From the NCBI GenBank assembly GCA_022566355.1, contig JADFJB010000004.1, positions 16,128 through 80,127 of the forward strand: a DNA stretch of 64,000 nucleotides, in the 5' to 3' direction. Position 1 is the first letter of the stretch, and each line of letters starts with the position of its first letter. Shown here piece after piece: positions 25,664 through 34,835 of the stretch. The position numbers were made by a program, and so were the translations under genes. Under the pieces are notes generated by a model that was not told where the DNA came from, did not search any database, and was given only the letters and a program-made list of their open reading frames with translations. Origin of the DNA: a candidate division KSB1 bacterium (GTDB lineage Bacteria; Zhuqueibacterota; JdFR-76; DREG01).

Positions 25664-26434
25664 ATGAAAAAATATGCATCTAAATCTTTATTGATTATAA
25701 TCATCCTATTTACCGGAATAGTTGTTTCAGGTATAGGAGATGTAATTGCACAGCAGCCTATCCCTAGAATATCAATCTCAATTGATGGGGCGAAAAGTCC
25801 AAAGGACGTAGCTGTAACCCTGGAAATTCTCCTTTTAATGACTGTGCTGACGTTAGCTCCGGCTATTCTTGTTCTAACAACTTCTTTTACCAGGATCATT
25901 GTCGTTTTTCACTTTCTTCGCCAGGCAATGGGTTTGCAACAAATGCCTCCTAATCAGGTATTAATTGGACTGGCCCTCTTCCTGACTCTATTCATCATGA
26001 ACCCGGTCTATACTCAGGTATACCAAAACTCCGTGAAACCATATCTAGCAGAAGAAATGTCTTTTGATGATGCCGCTGCAAGTGCAATCAAGCCTATAAG
26101 AGAATTCATGCTAAAAAATACGCGAGAAAAGGATGTAAGCCTTCTTGTAAGTATAGCGAATATCAATAAACCATCAAACGAAAATGATTTGCCGACTCAT
26201 TTACTGGTTCCGGCTTTTGTAATCAGTGAGCTCAGGGTAGCCTTTCAAATTGGATTTGTAATTTATATGCCCTTTCTCGTCATAGACATTGTAGTTGCTA
26301 GTATTTTAATGTCCATGGGTATGATGATGTTACCACCTGTAATGATTTCACTGCCATTCAAAATAATGCTCTTTGTTCTCATTGATGGTTGGTACTTATT
26401 GGTCGGTTCGGTAATTAAGAGCTTTGTAATTTGA
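25664..26434 (+). CDS. fliP: Flagellar export gate protein FliP
   Basis: FliP forms the core of the inner-membrane export pore with FliQ and FliR. The 256-residue product has a cleavable-type signal peptide (about 1-28), then 'LMTVLTLAPAILVLTTSFTRIIVVFHFLRQAMG', the family hallmark, and later 'SELRVAFQIGFVIYMPFLVIDIV' and 'MMMLPPVMISLPFKIMLF' (residue runs cited by landmark). It starts 5 nt after fliO ends and is followed by fliQ. Confidence 0.97.
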   Translation: MKKYASKSLLIIIILFTGIVVSGIGDVIAQQPIPRISISIDGAKSPKDVAVTLEILLLMTVLTLAPAILVLTTSFTRIIVVFHFLRQAMGLQQMPPNQVLIGLALFLTLFIMNPVYTQVYQNSVKPYLAEEMSFDDAAASAIKPIREFMLKNTREKDVSLLVSIANINKPSNENDLPTHLLVPAFVISELRVAFQIGFVIYMPFLVIDIVVASILMSMGMMMLPPVMISLPFKIMLFVLIDGWYLLVGSVIKSFVI

Positions 26435-26441
26435 GGAATTT

Positions 26442-26711
26442 ATGACACAAGAATTCGTTATTGAAATTGGAAAATATACACTATCAACTGCATTTATGGT
26501 GGCAGCGCCAATGCTTTTTTCTGGATTAATCATCGGTGTTAGCATTGGAATATTTCAAGCAGTCACACAAATACAAGAAATGACACTAACATTCATTCCA
26601 AAAATATTAGTAGTAGTTATGACTTTGTTCATTTTTTTGCCCTGGATATTAAATGTATTGACTTCATTCGCAACTGAATTATTCAACATGATTGAATTGA
26701 TGAGTAAATAA
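26442..26711 (+). CDS. fliQ: Flagellar export gate protein FliQ
   Basis: An 89-residue, two-helix membrane protein of the export gate. 'AAPMLFSGLIIGVSIGIFQA' and 'VTQIQEMTLTFIPKIL' are diagnostic of FliQ. It sits between fliP and fliR, as in most flagellar operons. Confidence 0.97.
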   Translation: MTQEFVIEIGKYTLSTAFMVAAPMLFSGLIIGVSIGIFQAVTQIQEMTLTFIPKILVVVMTLFIFLPWILNVLTSFATELFNMIELMSK

Positions 26712-26724
26712 GAAAGTAAAATCG

Positions 26725-27501
26725 GTGTTTGGTTTAACGCAGGTAGACATACTTAAATTCTTTATTATTTTCGTCAGGATGGGAGCCATCATGTTGATCT
26801 TACCCTTTTATGGCGAAAAAGGAGCTCCGGTACAGATAAAATTAGCTTTGGCTATTATGATTACGGTAATTGTATTTCCATTGATCTCTGTAGATGCAAG
26901 TTTGCTTAGATCGGTTACGTTTTTGGGCACGTCTATTTTATTAATCCAAAGCCTTTTGGCTGGATTGCTAATTGGCTTTATTCCTGTTTTATTATTCACA
27001 GGATTTCAACTGGGTGGAGAGATCGCGGGATTTAATATTGGATTTGCAATAGTTAGTGTGGTGGACCCCCTTTCTGAAAGCAGAATATCGTTAATAGCTC
27101 AATTCAATTATATCATCGCAATTTTGGTTTTTATTTCAATTAATGGCCACTTCTACCTGCTTGAAGGTGTTGTAAAAAGTTTCCAAGTTATGCCATTGAT
27201 TGGTTCGACATTTCCTGAGATTGCCGGACAAATGCTGCTTCAAACCAGTGCAAACATTTTTGTCATTGGAATGAAAATAGCGGCGCCAGTCCTTGTTGCC
27301 ATTTTACTGACAAATACAGGATTGGGTATTCTAGCAAGGACGATCCCCCAATTAAATATTTTCATCATTGGTTTCCCACTTCAGATTAGTGTTGGATTAA
27401 TAACCCTTGGGTTGTCTATTCCAACATTTGTCTTTTTGTTCGAAAAAACATTTAAAGCAGCTTATCGTGATTGGTTGTTTTTTATCAAAGCATTTAAATG
27501 A
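26725..27501 (+). CDS. fliR: Flagellar export gate protein FliR
   Basis: FliR is the multi-helix component that completes the FliPQR pore. The 258-residue product is strongly hydrophobic, with 'FFIIFVRMGAIMLILPFYG' at the N-terminus, 'GFQLGGEIAGFNIGFAIVSV' in the middle and 'GILARTIPQLNIFIIGFPLQ' near the end, all typical. It starts at GTG 26725 with only a weak Shine-Dalgarno. The product precedes FlhB, with which it contacts in the gate. Confidence 0.95.
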   Translation: MFGLTQVDILKFFIIFVRMGAIMLILPFYGEKGAPVQIKLALAIMITVIVFPLISVDASLLRSVTFLGTSILLIQSLLAGLLIGFIPVLLFTGFQLGGEIAGFNIGFAIVSVVDPLSESRISLIAQFNYIIAILVFISINGHFYLLEGVVKSFQVMPLIGSTFPEIAGQMLLQTSANIFVIGMKIAAPVLVAILLTNTGLGILARTIPQLNIFIIGFPLQISVGLITLGLSIPTFVFLFEKTFKAAYRDWLFFIKAFK

Positions 27502-27509
27502 GATAGAGT

Positions 27510-28574
27510 ATGCCTGCAACAGCAGCAGAAAAAACTGAACGAGCTACATCGAAGAAGCGTGAAGACAGCCGAAAAAAAGGTACAGTTGTTAAAAGTACAG
27601 AGGTCAACACAGCTGTCATCCTCTTGACTGGTACATTGGCTCTTTCATTCACGGCAAGTTATTTCGTCGGGAATATCCGTTTTTTTATGACAGATGTCTT
27701 TACTCATGCCACAGAGTTTGAGATTACGGCAACGAGCATCCAGGGTTACAGCTATAATGGTATCTTGTTGCTGTTGAAAACCGTTGGTCCAATCCTCCTT
27801 AGTATTTTTTTACTTGGTATAACAGCCAATGTTATGCAGGTAGGATTTATGGTTTCAGGACAAGCGCTTAAATTTGAACTTAAAAAGATAAGTCCCTTAA
27901 GTGGATTTAAACGGATGTTTTCTGCCAAATCCGTTGCCGATCTTGTTAAGAGTATTATCAAAATAATTGTTGTAGGTTTTTTGATTTTCTCTGCTATCAA
28001 AAGTGCATCTGAAGATTTCATTCCGCTTATGGATCAAAATGTCGCCTACATATTTGCTTTTATCGGGATGACGATGCTGAAAATCTCTTTACGGGCTTCA
28101 ATTGGTATTGTGGCTTTAGCAGCATTTGATTATGCATTCCAAAAATGGGAATATGAAAAAAGTTTGAGGATGACTAAGCAAGAAGTCAAAGAAGAAATAA
28201 AAGAGCAAGAAGGTGATCCGATAATGAAAGCCCGCATTCGCAGTATTCAGCGGGAAGCCTCAAGAAAACGAATGATGACTGAAGTGCCTAAGGCTGATGT
28301 TGTGATCACGAACCCAATTCACTATGCGGTTGCTTTGAAATACAAGTCAGAAGAAGCCGAAGCTCCTATAGTTATTGCGAAGGGCGCTCGGAAAATGGCC
28401 CATAAGATTAAAGAGATTGCCAAAGAGCACGGTGTGCCCATCGTTGAAAATCCAAAATTAGCCAAAACAATTTACAAGATGTGTGACCTGGGTATGCAAA
28501 TCCCATTGGACCTTTACCGAAGTGTTGCAGAGATATTGGCATATGTGTATGGCCTAAAACAGAAAGCAAATTAG
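27510..28574 (+). CDS. flhB: Flagellar export switch protein FlhB (NPIH variant)
   Basis: FlhB controls export specificity; self-cleavage at an NPTH loop permits the change from hook to filament substrates. The 354-residue product has four membrane helices and a cytoplasmic domain with 'ADVVITNPIHYAVALKY' (N268-P269-I270-H271). Asn, Pro and His of the cleavage loop are kept, but Thr is replaced by Ile. The rest of the C-domain ('APIVIAKGARKMAHKI', 'VENPKLAKTIYKM', 'EILAYVYGLK') is normal. It follows fliR by 8 nt and precedes flhA. A separate FlhB C-domain homologue is encoded at 38613. Confidence 0.95.
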   Translation: MPATAAEKTERATSKKREDSRKKGTVVKSTEVNTAVILLTGTLALSFTASYFVGNIRFFMTDVFTHATEFEITATSIQGYSYNGILLLLKTVGPILLSIFLLGITANVMQVGFMVSGQALKFELKKISPLSGFKRMFSAKSVADLVKSIIKIIVVGFLIFSAIKSASEDFIPLMDQNVAYIFAFIGMTMLKISLRASIGIVALAAFDYAFQKWEYEKSLRMTKQEVKEEIKEQEGDPIMKARIRSIQREASRKRMMTEVPKADVVITNPIHYAVALKYKSEEAEAPIVIAKGARKMAHKIKEIAKEHGVPIVENPKLAKTIYKMCDLGMQIPLDLYRSVAEILAYVYGLKQKAN

Positions 28575-28577
28575 TAA

Positions 28578-30647
28578 GTGAATCAACCAGCAAGAAATTT
28601 GATCTCCCGGATTACGGGCCATAGCGATATCCTGATGGCATTTGGCATCATCTTGATTTTGACGATCATGATTGTGCCGATACCCACCGCTTTCATGGAT
28701 TTGTTATTGGTTATAAACATCACTTTCGCACTAACTGTGTTATTGGTCACACTCTATATAAATGAACCACTCGAATTTTCTGTTTTCCCCGGTATGCTTT
28801 TGATATTGACCCTTTTTAGACTTTCGCTTAATGTGGCTACGACAAGACTCATTTTGGGAGATGCATACGCAGGTAATGTAATTTCGGCGTTTGGTGATTT
28901 TGTTGTTGGCGGTAATTATGTAGTTGGATTTATCATTTTCCTGATTCTTGTGATTATTCAATTTGTGGTTATCACTAAAGGTGCTGGTAGAATTGCAGAA
29001 GTAGCCGCACGATTTACTTTGGATGCCATGCCCGGAAAACAAATGGCAATTGACGCTGATTTAAATGCGGGCATTGTAGATGAAATGGAAGCGAGATCAA
29101 GGCGTGAAAAAATTTCAAATGAAGCTGATTTTTACGGAGCGATGGATGGCGCCTCGAAATTTGTAAGGGGCGATGCAATTGCAGGATTGATTGTAACTGC
29201 AGTAAATATCCTGGGTGGGTTCATCATCGGGGTATTTCAAAAGGATATGGATTTAGCAGGTGCTTTACAAACTTATATGCTTTTGACAATTGGTGACGGA
29301 TTGGTATCCCAAATACCCGCATTGATTTTGTCAACTAGCGCTGGTATAATTGTAACAAGGGCATCTTCGGGTTCTAGTTTAGGTGAAGATTTAACCAAGC
29401 AGATCCTGAGTCAACCGAGAGCGTTATACATTGTTGCAGTTTCATTATTTATGTTTGGTTTTGCTCCGGGTTTACCTTTTTTTCCATTTTTTATTTTAGC
29501 AAGTTTAAGTGCAGTTGTGGCCCGAAGTTTAATCTCTTCTCAAAAGGAAACTGAACTACAAAAACAATCAGAGCTGGAAGAGAGCAAAGAGCCGGAAGAA
29601 GAAAACTTCAACCGTTACTTACAAGTGGATCCATTAGAGATCGAAATAGGCTACGGATTAATACCATTAGTAGATGAAGACAATAACGGGGATCTTTTAC
29701 ACAGGATAACCTCTATTCGAAAACAATGCGCATTAGAAATAGGCATTATCGTTCCGCCAATTAGAATTAGAGACAATATTGGGCTGGGACCAGAGGATTA
29801 CGTGATTAAAATAAGGGGAGCTGAAGTTGCCAAAGGAGAAATTTATCTGAATAGAATTATGGCCCTTCCGGCTGGTGAATTGACTAAAAAGTTTGATGGA
29901 ATTGAAACAAAAGATCCGGCTTTTGGATTGCCTGCTATCTGGATATCGACGAATCAAAAAGATGAAGCTGAAAAAGAAGGATACACAGTTATCGAGCCGG
30001 GTGCTGTGCTTGTAACTCATTTGAAAGAAATTCTAAAAAAGCATGCTGATGAAATTTTGACCAGGGAAGATGTCAATGACTTAGTTGAAAATGTCAAGCA
30101 AGAAAACAATACAATTGTTGAGGAATTAATTCCCAATCTTCTTACAATCGGGAAAATCCAGAAAGTGTTACAAAACCTTCTTAGGGAAAGAGTTTCTATA
30201 AGAGATATGGTCTCAATTCTGGAAACCTTGGCTAATCATTCAAATTTAACCAAAGAGCCAGATATATTGACTGAATTTGTAAGGAGCAACTTAGCGAAGA
30301 CAATCTATAAACCCTATTTATCAGAAGATAATGTGGTTTATACTTTGACTCTCGAGCCTTCGTTAGAAAAATACCTGGCTGATAATTTAGCACAAAATAA
30401 AAATATCGGCCTCAATTTACCTCCGGATACCCTGAAGGCTCTATATCGCACTGTTGAAAAGGAATCAGGAGTCATGGCACACAGAAGTTTAAATCCTTTG
30501 ATTTTATGTTCTCCAGCAATACGGTCCTTTTTAAGAAAGCTATTAGAGCTGGCGTTCCCACAAACTGCCGTATTGTCTTATAATGAAATCCCAAGCGAAG
30601 TAGATATTCAATCAATTGGAATAGTAAGGTTAGAAAATGAAAATTAA
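28578..30647 (+). CDS. flhA: Flagellar export gate protein FlhA
   Basis: FlhA forms the nonameric ring that receives substrates and uses the proton motive force. The 689-residue product has an N-terminal membrane half with 'FSVFPGMLLILTLFRLSLNV' and the FHIPEP-type loop region 'AARFTLDAMPGKQMAID', and a cytoplasmic C-terminal domain. It starts with GTG 28578 without a clear Shine-Dalgarno, just after flhB; its end overlaps flhF by 11 nt. Full-length and apparently intact. Confidence 0.97.
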   Translation: MNQPARNLISRITGHSDILMAFGIILILTIMIVPIPTAFMDLLLVINITFALTVLLVTLYINEPLEFSVFPGMLLILTLFRLSLNVATTRLILGDAYAGNVISAFGDFVVGGNYVVGFIIFLILVIIQFVVITKGAGRIAEVAARFTLDAMPGKQMAIDADLNAGIVDEMEARSRREKISNEADFYGAMDGASKFVRGDAIAGLIVTAVNILGGFIIGVFQKDMDLAGALQTYMLLTIGDGLVSQIPALILSTSAGIIVTRASSGSSLGEDLTKQILSQPRALYIVAVSLFMFGFAPGLPFFPFFILASLSAVVARSLISSQKETELQKQSELEESKEPEEENFNRYLQVDPLEIEIGYGLIPLVDEDNNGDLLHRITSIRKQCALEIGIIVPPIRIRDNIGLGPEDYVIKIRGAEVAKGEIYLNRIMALPAGELTKKFDGIETKDPAFGLPAIWISTNQKDEAEKEGYTVIEPGAVLVTHLKEILKKHADEILTREDVNDLVENVKQENNTIVEELIPNLLTIGKIQKVLQNLLRERVSIRDMVSILETLANHSNLTKEPDILTEFVRSNLAKTIYKPYLSEDNVVYTLTLEPSLEKYLADNLAQNKNIGLNLPPDTLKALYRTVEKESGVMAHRSLNPLILCSPAIRSFLRKLLELAFPQTAVLSYNEIPSEVDIQSIGIVRLENEN

Positions 30648-31848
30648 AAAATTCTCTGCTCCAGATACCAAGGTTGCGATGCAGCAGGTTAAAGAAGTTT
30701 TGGGTGACCATGCAATTATTTTGCATGTACAGGAGAAAGCAGATCCCAAAACTAAGAAAAAATTTGTGGAAGTTACTGCTGCCCTGGATGACGATTATCA
30801 AAAATATAATAATATCGCCGATCAATTATTTACAGCTACATCCAATAATTCAGCTGCTTCAGTTTCCAGGATAAATACGCTTCTCGGTAAACCGGAAAGG
30901 CCAGGTTCGTACACGCACAATTATTCAAATCGAGACCCGTTTACCGGCCATTCCGATGTTGAAAAATTTTCTTCCTGGCGTGAATTTGAAGATGTAAAAA
31001 GCCAATTGGCTTCAATTACCACACTATTACAAAACAACGGCTATCCGGAATTTCCACCAATGTTTATGGATGTTTATGCGATGCTAGTTTCCAAGGGTGT
31101 GGAAAAAAGATTAGCAGCCGTCTTACTTAGAAAAGTCGAACGAGAAATTAAATCCAATGTCAGGGTAACAAGAAAATTAGTAAAGGGGATACTAGGTAAG
31201 AACATTGAAAAATTTATTTCTGAATTTGACACCATTCACGAAAATAAAAAAACCGGGAAAAAAATTAAAGCATTCGTCGGACCAACCGGTGTTGGTAAGA
31301 CCACCTGTATAGCAAAATTATCTGCTATTGACACGGTGTACGATAATCGTAAAGTAGGGTTAATATCAACAGATACATATAGAATTGGTGCGATCGAACA
31401 GCTTAAAACCTATGCCAATATAACGAAGACGCCGCTAGAAGTGATTTATTCCCCAAAAGAAATGAAACATGCTTTAGCAAGATTGCAGGACATGGAAACC
31501 ATCTACATCGATACACCTGGAAGAAGCCAAAAAAACCTGGATGCGATCATAGAACTCTCAAAATTCCTGGACCATTGTCCAAACCTGGAAATCAGCCTGG
31601 TGATGAGTTTAACCTGTAATCTCGACAATCTGCAAGATGTTTTAACCAATTATTCAATTCTGCCTATAGATAATTTATTATTCACCAAATACGATGAGAC
31701 AGAAACAGCCGGCAATATTTTAAACATCGTTCACCAAGCCCAAAAGCCTGTTTCATTTATTTCAACCGGACAAAATGTCCCTGAAGATATTAAGGAAGCT
31801 AATGCGAGGATCATTTCAAATATGATTATGGGAGAGAAAAAATCATGA
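30637..31848 (+). CDS. flhF: Flagellar placement GTPase FlhF
   Basis: FlhF is an SRP-type GTPase that fixes the number and position of flagella, often at a cell pole. The 403-residue product has a variable basic N-terminus, an N-domain of helices, and the G-domain with 'AFVGPTGVGKTTCIAKL' (P-loop about residues 214-222), 'DTYRIGAIEQLKTYA' and 'YIDTPGRSQKN'. It overlaps flhA at its start and flhG at its end (ATGA), so the placement pair is coupled. Its presence with FlhG suggests polar or restricted flagella. Confidence 0.95.
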   Translation: MKIKKFSAPDTKVAMQQVKEVLGDHAIILHVQEKADPKTKKKFVEVTAALDDDYQKYNNIADQLFTATSNNSAASVSRINTLLGKPERPGSYTHNYSNRDPFTGHSDVEKFSSWREFEDVKSQLASITTLLQNNGYPEFPPMFMDVYAMLVSKGVEKRLAAVLLRKVEREIKSNVRVTRKLVKGILGKNIEKFISEFDTIHENKKTGKKIKAFVGPTGVGKTTCIAKLSAIDTVYDNRKVGLISTDTYRIGAIEQLKTYANITKTPLEVIYSPKEMKHALARLQDMETIYIDTPGRSQKNLDAIIELSKFLDHCPNLEISLVMSLTCNLDNLQDVLTNYSILPIDNLLFTKYDETETAGNILNIVHQAQKPVSFISTGQNVPEDIKEANARIISNMIMGEKKS

Positions 31849-32702
31849 CTAAAGATCAAGCCTCTAAGTTACGAGATCTAATACCCGGAAAAGAAACTTT
31901 TCCCAGGGTTGAAAACTCACTTGCTACCCAAAGAATAGGAATTACTTCCGGAAAAGGTGGAGTCGGTAAAAGTATAATTGCACTCAATTTGTCTATTCTG
32001 TTAGCCAAAAGCCATCGCCCGACGTTGCTAATTGATGGGGATTTGAATTTATCGAATATATCCATCTTGACAGATACGGCTCCTGAATTCGGTTTTTTGG
32101 ATGTTAAGCAAGGTAATAAATTATTGAAAGATGTAATATTCCCTTACCAGGATAATTTGTCCATTTTGACGTCAGGTTCCGGCGAATTGAAATTGTTAAA
32201 TTCAAAAGATGAATTTCTAAACCATCTTCGCATTCAATTCCAACAATTAGACGGTAAATTTGATTATGTCTGTATCGATTCACCATCAGGAATTTCTTCC
32301 CTGGTTTTTGGTGAATTGGCTTCCTGCGATGAAGTATTCGTTGTTTCCACACCCGATCCGACTTCGATAACCGATGCTTACGCTATTGTTAAGATGATGA
32401 CCTATTTTTATCCCCATATCCCATTATACCTGATTTTGAATTTTGTAAGGTCGGAAGACGATGCTTTTGAAGCCTATAAGAAATTTGATCTCATTACAGA
32501 AAAATTCTTGCACAGACAAATCAATTATTTGGGCTGTCTTAATTATTCGGATGAAGTAATTCAATCTGTACTGCAACAACAACCCTTAGCGCTAAGGGAG
32601 GGGTCTAGTATATTTATCGATCAACTTAAGAAGATTATGAATCGTTGGCTGGAATCGGCACATAGTGGCTATGAGTCGATTATGGAGTTCAGCACAAGCT
32701 AA
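31845..32702 (+). CDS. flhG: Flagellar number regulator FlhG (MinD-like ATPase)
   Basis: FlhG (FleN/YlxH) is a MinD/ParA-type ATPase that limits flagellar number together with FlhF. The 285-residue product has the deviant Walker motif 'SGKGGVGKS' at 35-43, 'PTLLIDGDLNLSN', and 'YVCIDSPSGIS' for switch II. The C-terminal ~15 residues form a likely membrane-targeting helix region. It overlaps flhF by ATGA. In some species FlhG also represses the sigma-54 flagellar activator; no such gene is in this window. Confidence 0.93.
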   Translation: MTKDQASKLRDLIPGKETFPRVENSLATQRIGITSGKGGVGKSIIALNLSILLAKSHRPTLLIDGDLNLSNISILTDTAPEFGFLDVKQGNKLLKDVIFPYQDNLSILTSGSGELKLLNSKDEFLNHLRIQFQQLDGKFDYVCIDSPSGISSLVFGELASCDEVFVVSTPDPTSITDAYAIVKMMTYFYPHIPLYLILNFVRSEDDAFEAYKKFDLITEKFLHRQINYLGCLNYSDEVIQSVLQQQPLALREGSSIFIDQLKKIMNRWLESAHSGYESIMEFSTS

Positions 32703-32721
32703 ACTAGAAGGAGAGCGAGTT

Positions 32722-33528
32722 ATGACACTGCAGACAATTGCAGCAAAGGAATATAAAAGCACAAATCAGAATGAAGACCCCAGTGATTTGTGGCAAATGT
32801 ATACTAAAACCAAGAATCGGGCCATTAAAGAAAAGCTTCTCATAAAATATCTTCCTTTGGTAAAATATGTGGTTGGAAGAATGATTCTTACGCTTCCCAA
32901 TTCTGTGAATTATGACGATTTGGTAAGCGCAGGAACAATGGGACTGCTTGCGGCCATCGATAGATTCGATATAAAAATGGGTGTGAAATTTGAAACTTAT
33001 GTCGTTCCAAGAATTCGCGGATCTATCCTGGATGAACTAAGAGCGTTGGATTGGGTACCACGTTCAGTTCGCAGTAAAGCGAAAAAGCTTGAAAAAGCCA
33101 TTATGAGTATCGAATCACAGCTTGGACGTGTCGCAACTGCTGAAGAAATTGCGGATGAATTGCAAATGGACCTGGAAGAATACGAACATATGCTTTCTAA
33201 GGTGGGTGATAACTCAATGATGTCCCTCGATCGTGAATTCTATGAGTCTAGCGAAACCAACGGTACTCTTTACGATCTAATTACCAATGTTAAATCTGAA
33301 GATCCGATTAAAATAATGGAGAATGATGAGTTAAATGATATTCTGGTTGAATATTTAAATAGTCTGCCAGAAAACGAAAAATTGGTTTTAGCATTGTATT
33401 ACTATGAAGATCTAACTCTCAAAGAGATTGGTATGGTGATGCAAGTTTCCGAGTCAAGAGTTTCCCAAATCCATACCAAAGCGGTTCAACGCCTTAGATT
33501 AAAACTTAAAGAGTTTATTTATTCATGA
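32722..33528 (+). CDS. fliA: Flagellar sigma factor FliA (sigma-28)
   Basis: FliA directs RNA polymerase to late flagellar and chemotaxis genes. The 268-residue product has region 2 ('YDDLVSAGTMGLLAAIDRFD', 'FETYVVPRIRGSILDELRALDW'), region 3 and region 4 ('LVLALYYYEDLTLKEIGMVM', 'SRVSQIHTKAVQRL'). The reading frame can be extended to 32665, but ATG 32722 follows an excellent Shine-Dalgarno (GAAGGAGAG, 32707-32715) and matches family length. No flgM gene for its usual anti-sigma factor is seen in the window. Confidence 0.95.
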   Translation: MTLQTIAAKEYKSTNQNEDPSDLWQMYTKTKNRAIKEKLLIKYLPLVKYVVGRMILTLPNSVNYDDLVSAGTMGLLAAIDRFDIKMGVKFETYVVPRIRGSILDELRALDWVPRSVRSKAKKLEKAIMSIESQLGRVATAEEIADELQMDLEEYEHMLSKVGDNSMMSLDREFYESSETNGTLYDLITNVKSEDPIKIMENDELNDILVEYLNSLPENEKLVLALYYYEDLTLKEIGMVMQVSESRVSQIHTKAVQRLRLKLKEFIYS

Positions 33529-33548
33529 ACGATTGACAAGGAGGGGCT

Positions 33549-33860
33549 ATGGTAGCGCCCTTACATTTACAAGATAATCTTTCAAAAATTCCTTTAGTAC
33601 AAAAAATTCATGATTCATCCCAAGTTATACCGCAAGTGAACAAAGATCAGATAAAAGAGCAAATAAAACAGGATGCAACTAAAGAAGCGACTACAACAAA
33701 AGAATCAAAACACGGAGAGAAAGTAGAGATTCGGGATGATAATCGGGACCGTAACAGAAGAAGAAAGAAAAGGAAATTCCGTAAAACCGGAGATTCATCA
33801 GAAGATAATACAGAAAAAATTGAATCTAAGATGGGGCAACTAATCGACATAACAGTTTAG
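33549..33860 (+). CDS. Small charged protein downstream of fliA
   Basis: A 103-residue hydrophilic protein with a strong Shine-Dalgarno (AAGGAGGGG). It has a Lys/Glu/Gln-rich centre, a very basic stretch 'RDRNRRRKKRKFRK' and a conserved-looking end 'MGQLIDITV'. I recall similar short basic proteins ending in a G-x-L-I-D-I pattern beside fliA in other flagellar clusters, but know no function. No membrane segment is present. The product is probably disordered. Confidence 0.7.
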   Translation: MVAPLHLQDNLSKIPLVQKIHDSSQVIPQVNKDQIKEQIKQDATKEATTTKESKHGEKVEIRDDNRDRNRRRKKRKFRKTGDSSEDNTEKIESKMGQLIDITV

Positions 33861-33875
33861 GTTTGGAGCATATTC

Positions 33876-34835
33876 TTGAGCAAAAACATTAATTCAGACC
33901 AAATCAAAAATGTAATTCAGCATATTTTTGATTTACCGACATTACCCACAACGATAGCTAGAATGATTGAGGTTATTGACCATCCATCATCTTCAGCCCA
34001 AACACTGGATAGAATTATTTCAGGAGACCAGGCTCTCGCAGCCCAGATTTTAAAACTTGCAAACTCCGCTTATTATGGATTTCCAAGAAAAATAAATACA
34101 ATTACTTTGGCGATAGTCGTTCTTGGTTTTGAAACGGTTAAAAATTTCGGATTGAGTGTATCAGTCATAGATCGATTTTCCTGCTATAATAATACGGCTC
34201 CATTTGATATTTATCTTTTTTGGGAACATTCCATTTGTACTGCTCTCGCCAGTCGTTTACTTGCCAGGGAGTGTGGTTACCAGCCTGCCGGAGAAGCTTT
34301 TGCAACAGGTCTCCTTCATGATTTGGGCAAATATGTCATTAGCTTGCATTTTAGAAATGAATTTGAAATTGTTATCAAACAAATGATAGAAGAAGATATT
34401 CCGATGTTTGAAGCGGAAGAACAGCAATTATCGGGAATCAACCATGCACATGCAGGCGCATGGCTTGCAGAAAAATGGAACCTATCGGATTCAATTGTGG
34501 AAGGTATCTATTTCCACCATAAACCGCAATTAGCGCTGAAACATCAAAGGCTCGTTTGGATTATCCATTTTGCAAATTACCTGACCAAAAAAATTGGTGC
34601 AGGTTTTTCGGGAGATCTTTCAACAAATTGCTTCCAGGAGGAGGCCATTCTTGCACTAAATTTAGTTTTGGATGGGAATGGCAATATTGATGAAGACTAC
34701 TATTTTAAGAAAATTAGTCAGGAAATCGAAAAAGAACAAGCTTTGTTTGATTTGGTCCGAAATCGCCCGGGAGATAAGCAATTAAGCAATTACCAAGATA
34801 ATCAATGGAGTGAATATGCCACTAACCATGCATGA
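33876..34835 (+). CDS. HDOD-domain signalling protein (2)
   Basis: A 319-residue protein with an HDOD domain over most of its length: 'IFDLPTLPTTIARMIEVI', 'ISGDQALAAQILKLANSAYYG', 'TITLAIVVLGFETVKN' and 'ATGLLHDLGKYVISLHF'. It starts at TTG 33876 behind GGAG. It overlaps the histidine kinase that follows, so the two are likely coupled and may work together. HDOD proteins often act in two-component and motility control but without a defined catalytic activity. Confidence 0.85.
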   Translation: MSKNINSDQIKNVIQHIFDLPTLPTTIARMIEVIDHPSSSAQTLDRIISGDQALAAQILKLANSAYYGFPRKINTITLAIVVLGFETVKNFGLSVSVIDRFSCYNNTAPFDIYLFWEHSICTALASRLLARECGYQPAGEAFATGLLHDLGKYVISLHFRNEFEIVIKQMIEEDIPMFEAEEQQLSGINHAHAGAWLAEKWNLSDSIVEGIYFHHKPQLALKHQRLVWIIHFANYLTKKIGAGFSGDLSTNCFQEEAILALNLVLDGNGNIDEDYYFKKISQEIEKEQALFDLVRNRPGDKQLSNYQDNQWSEYATNHA

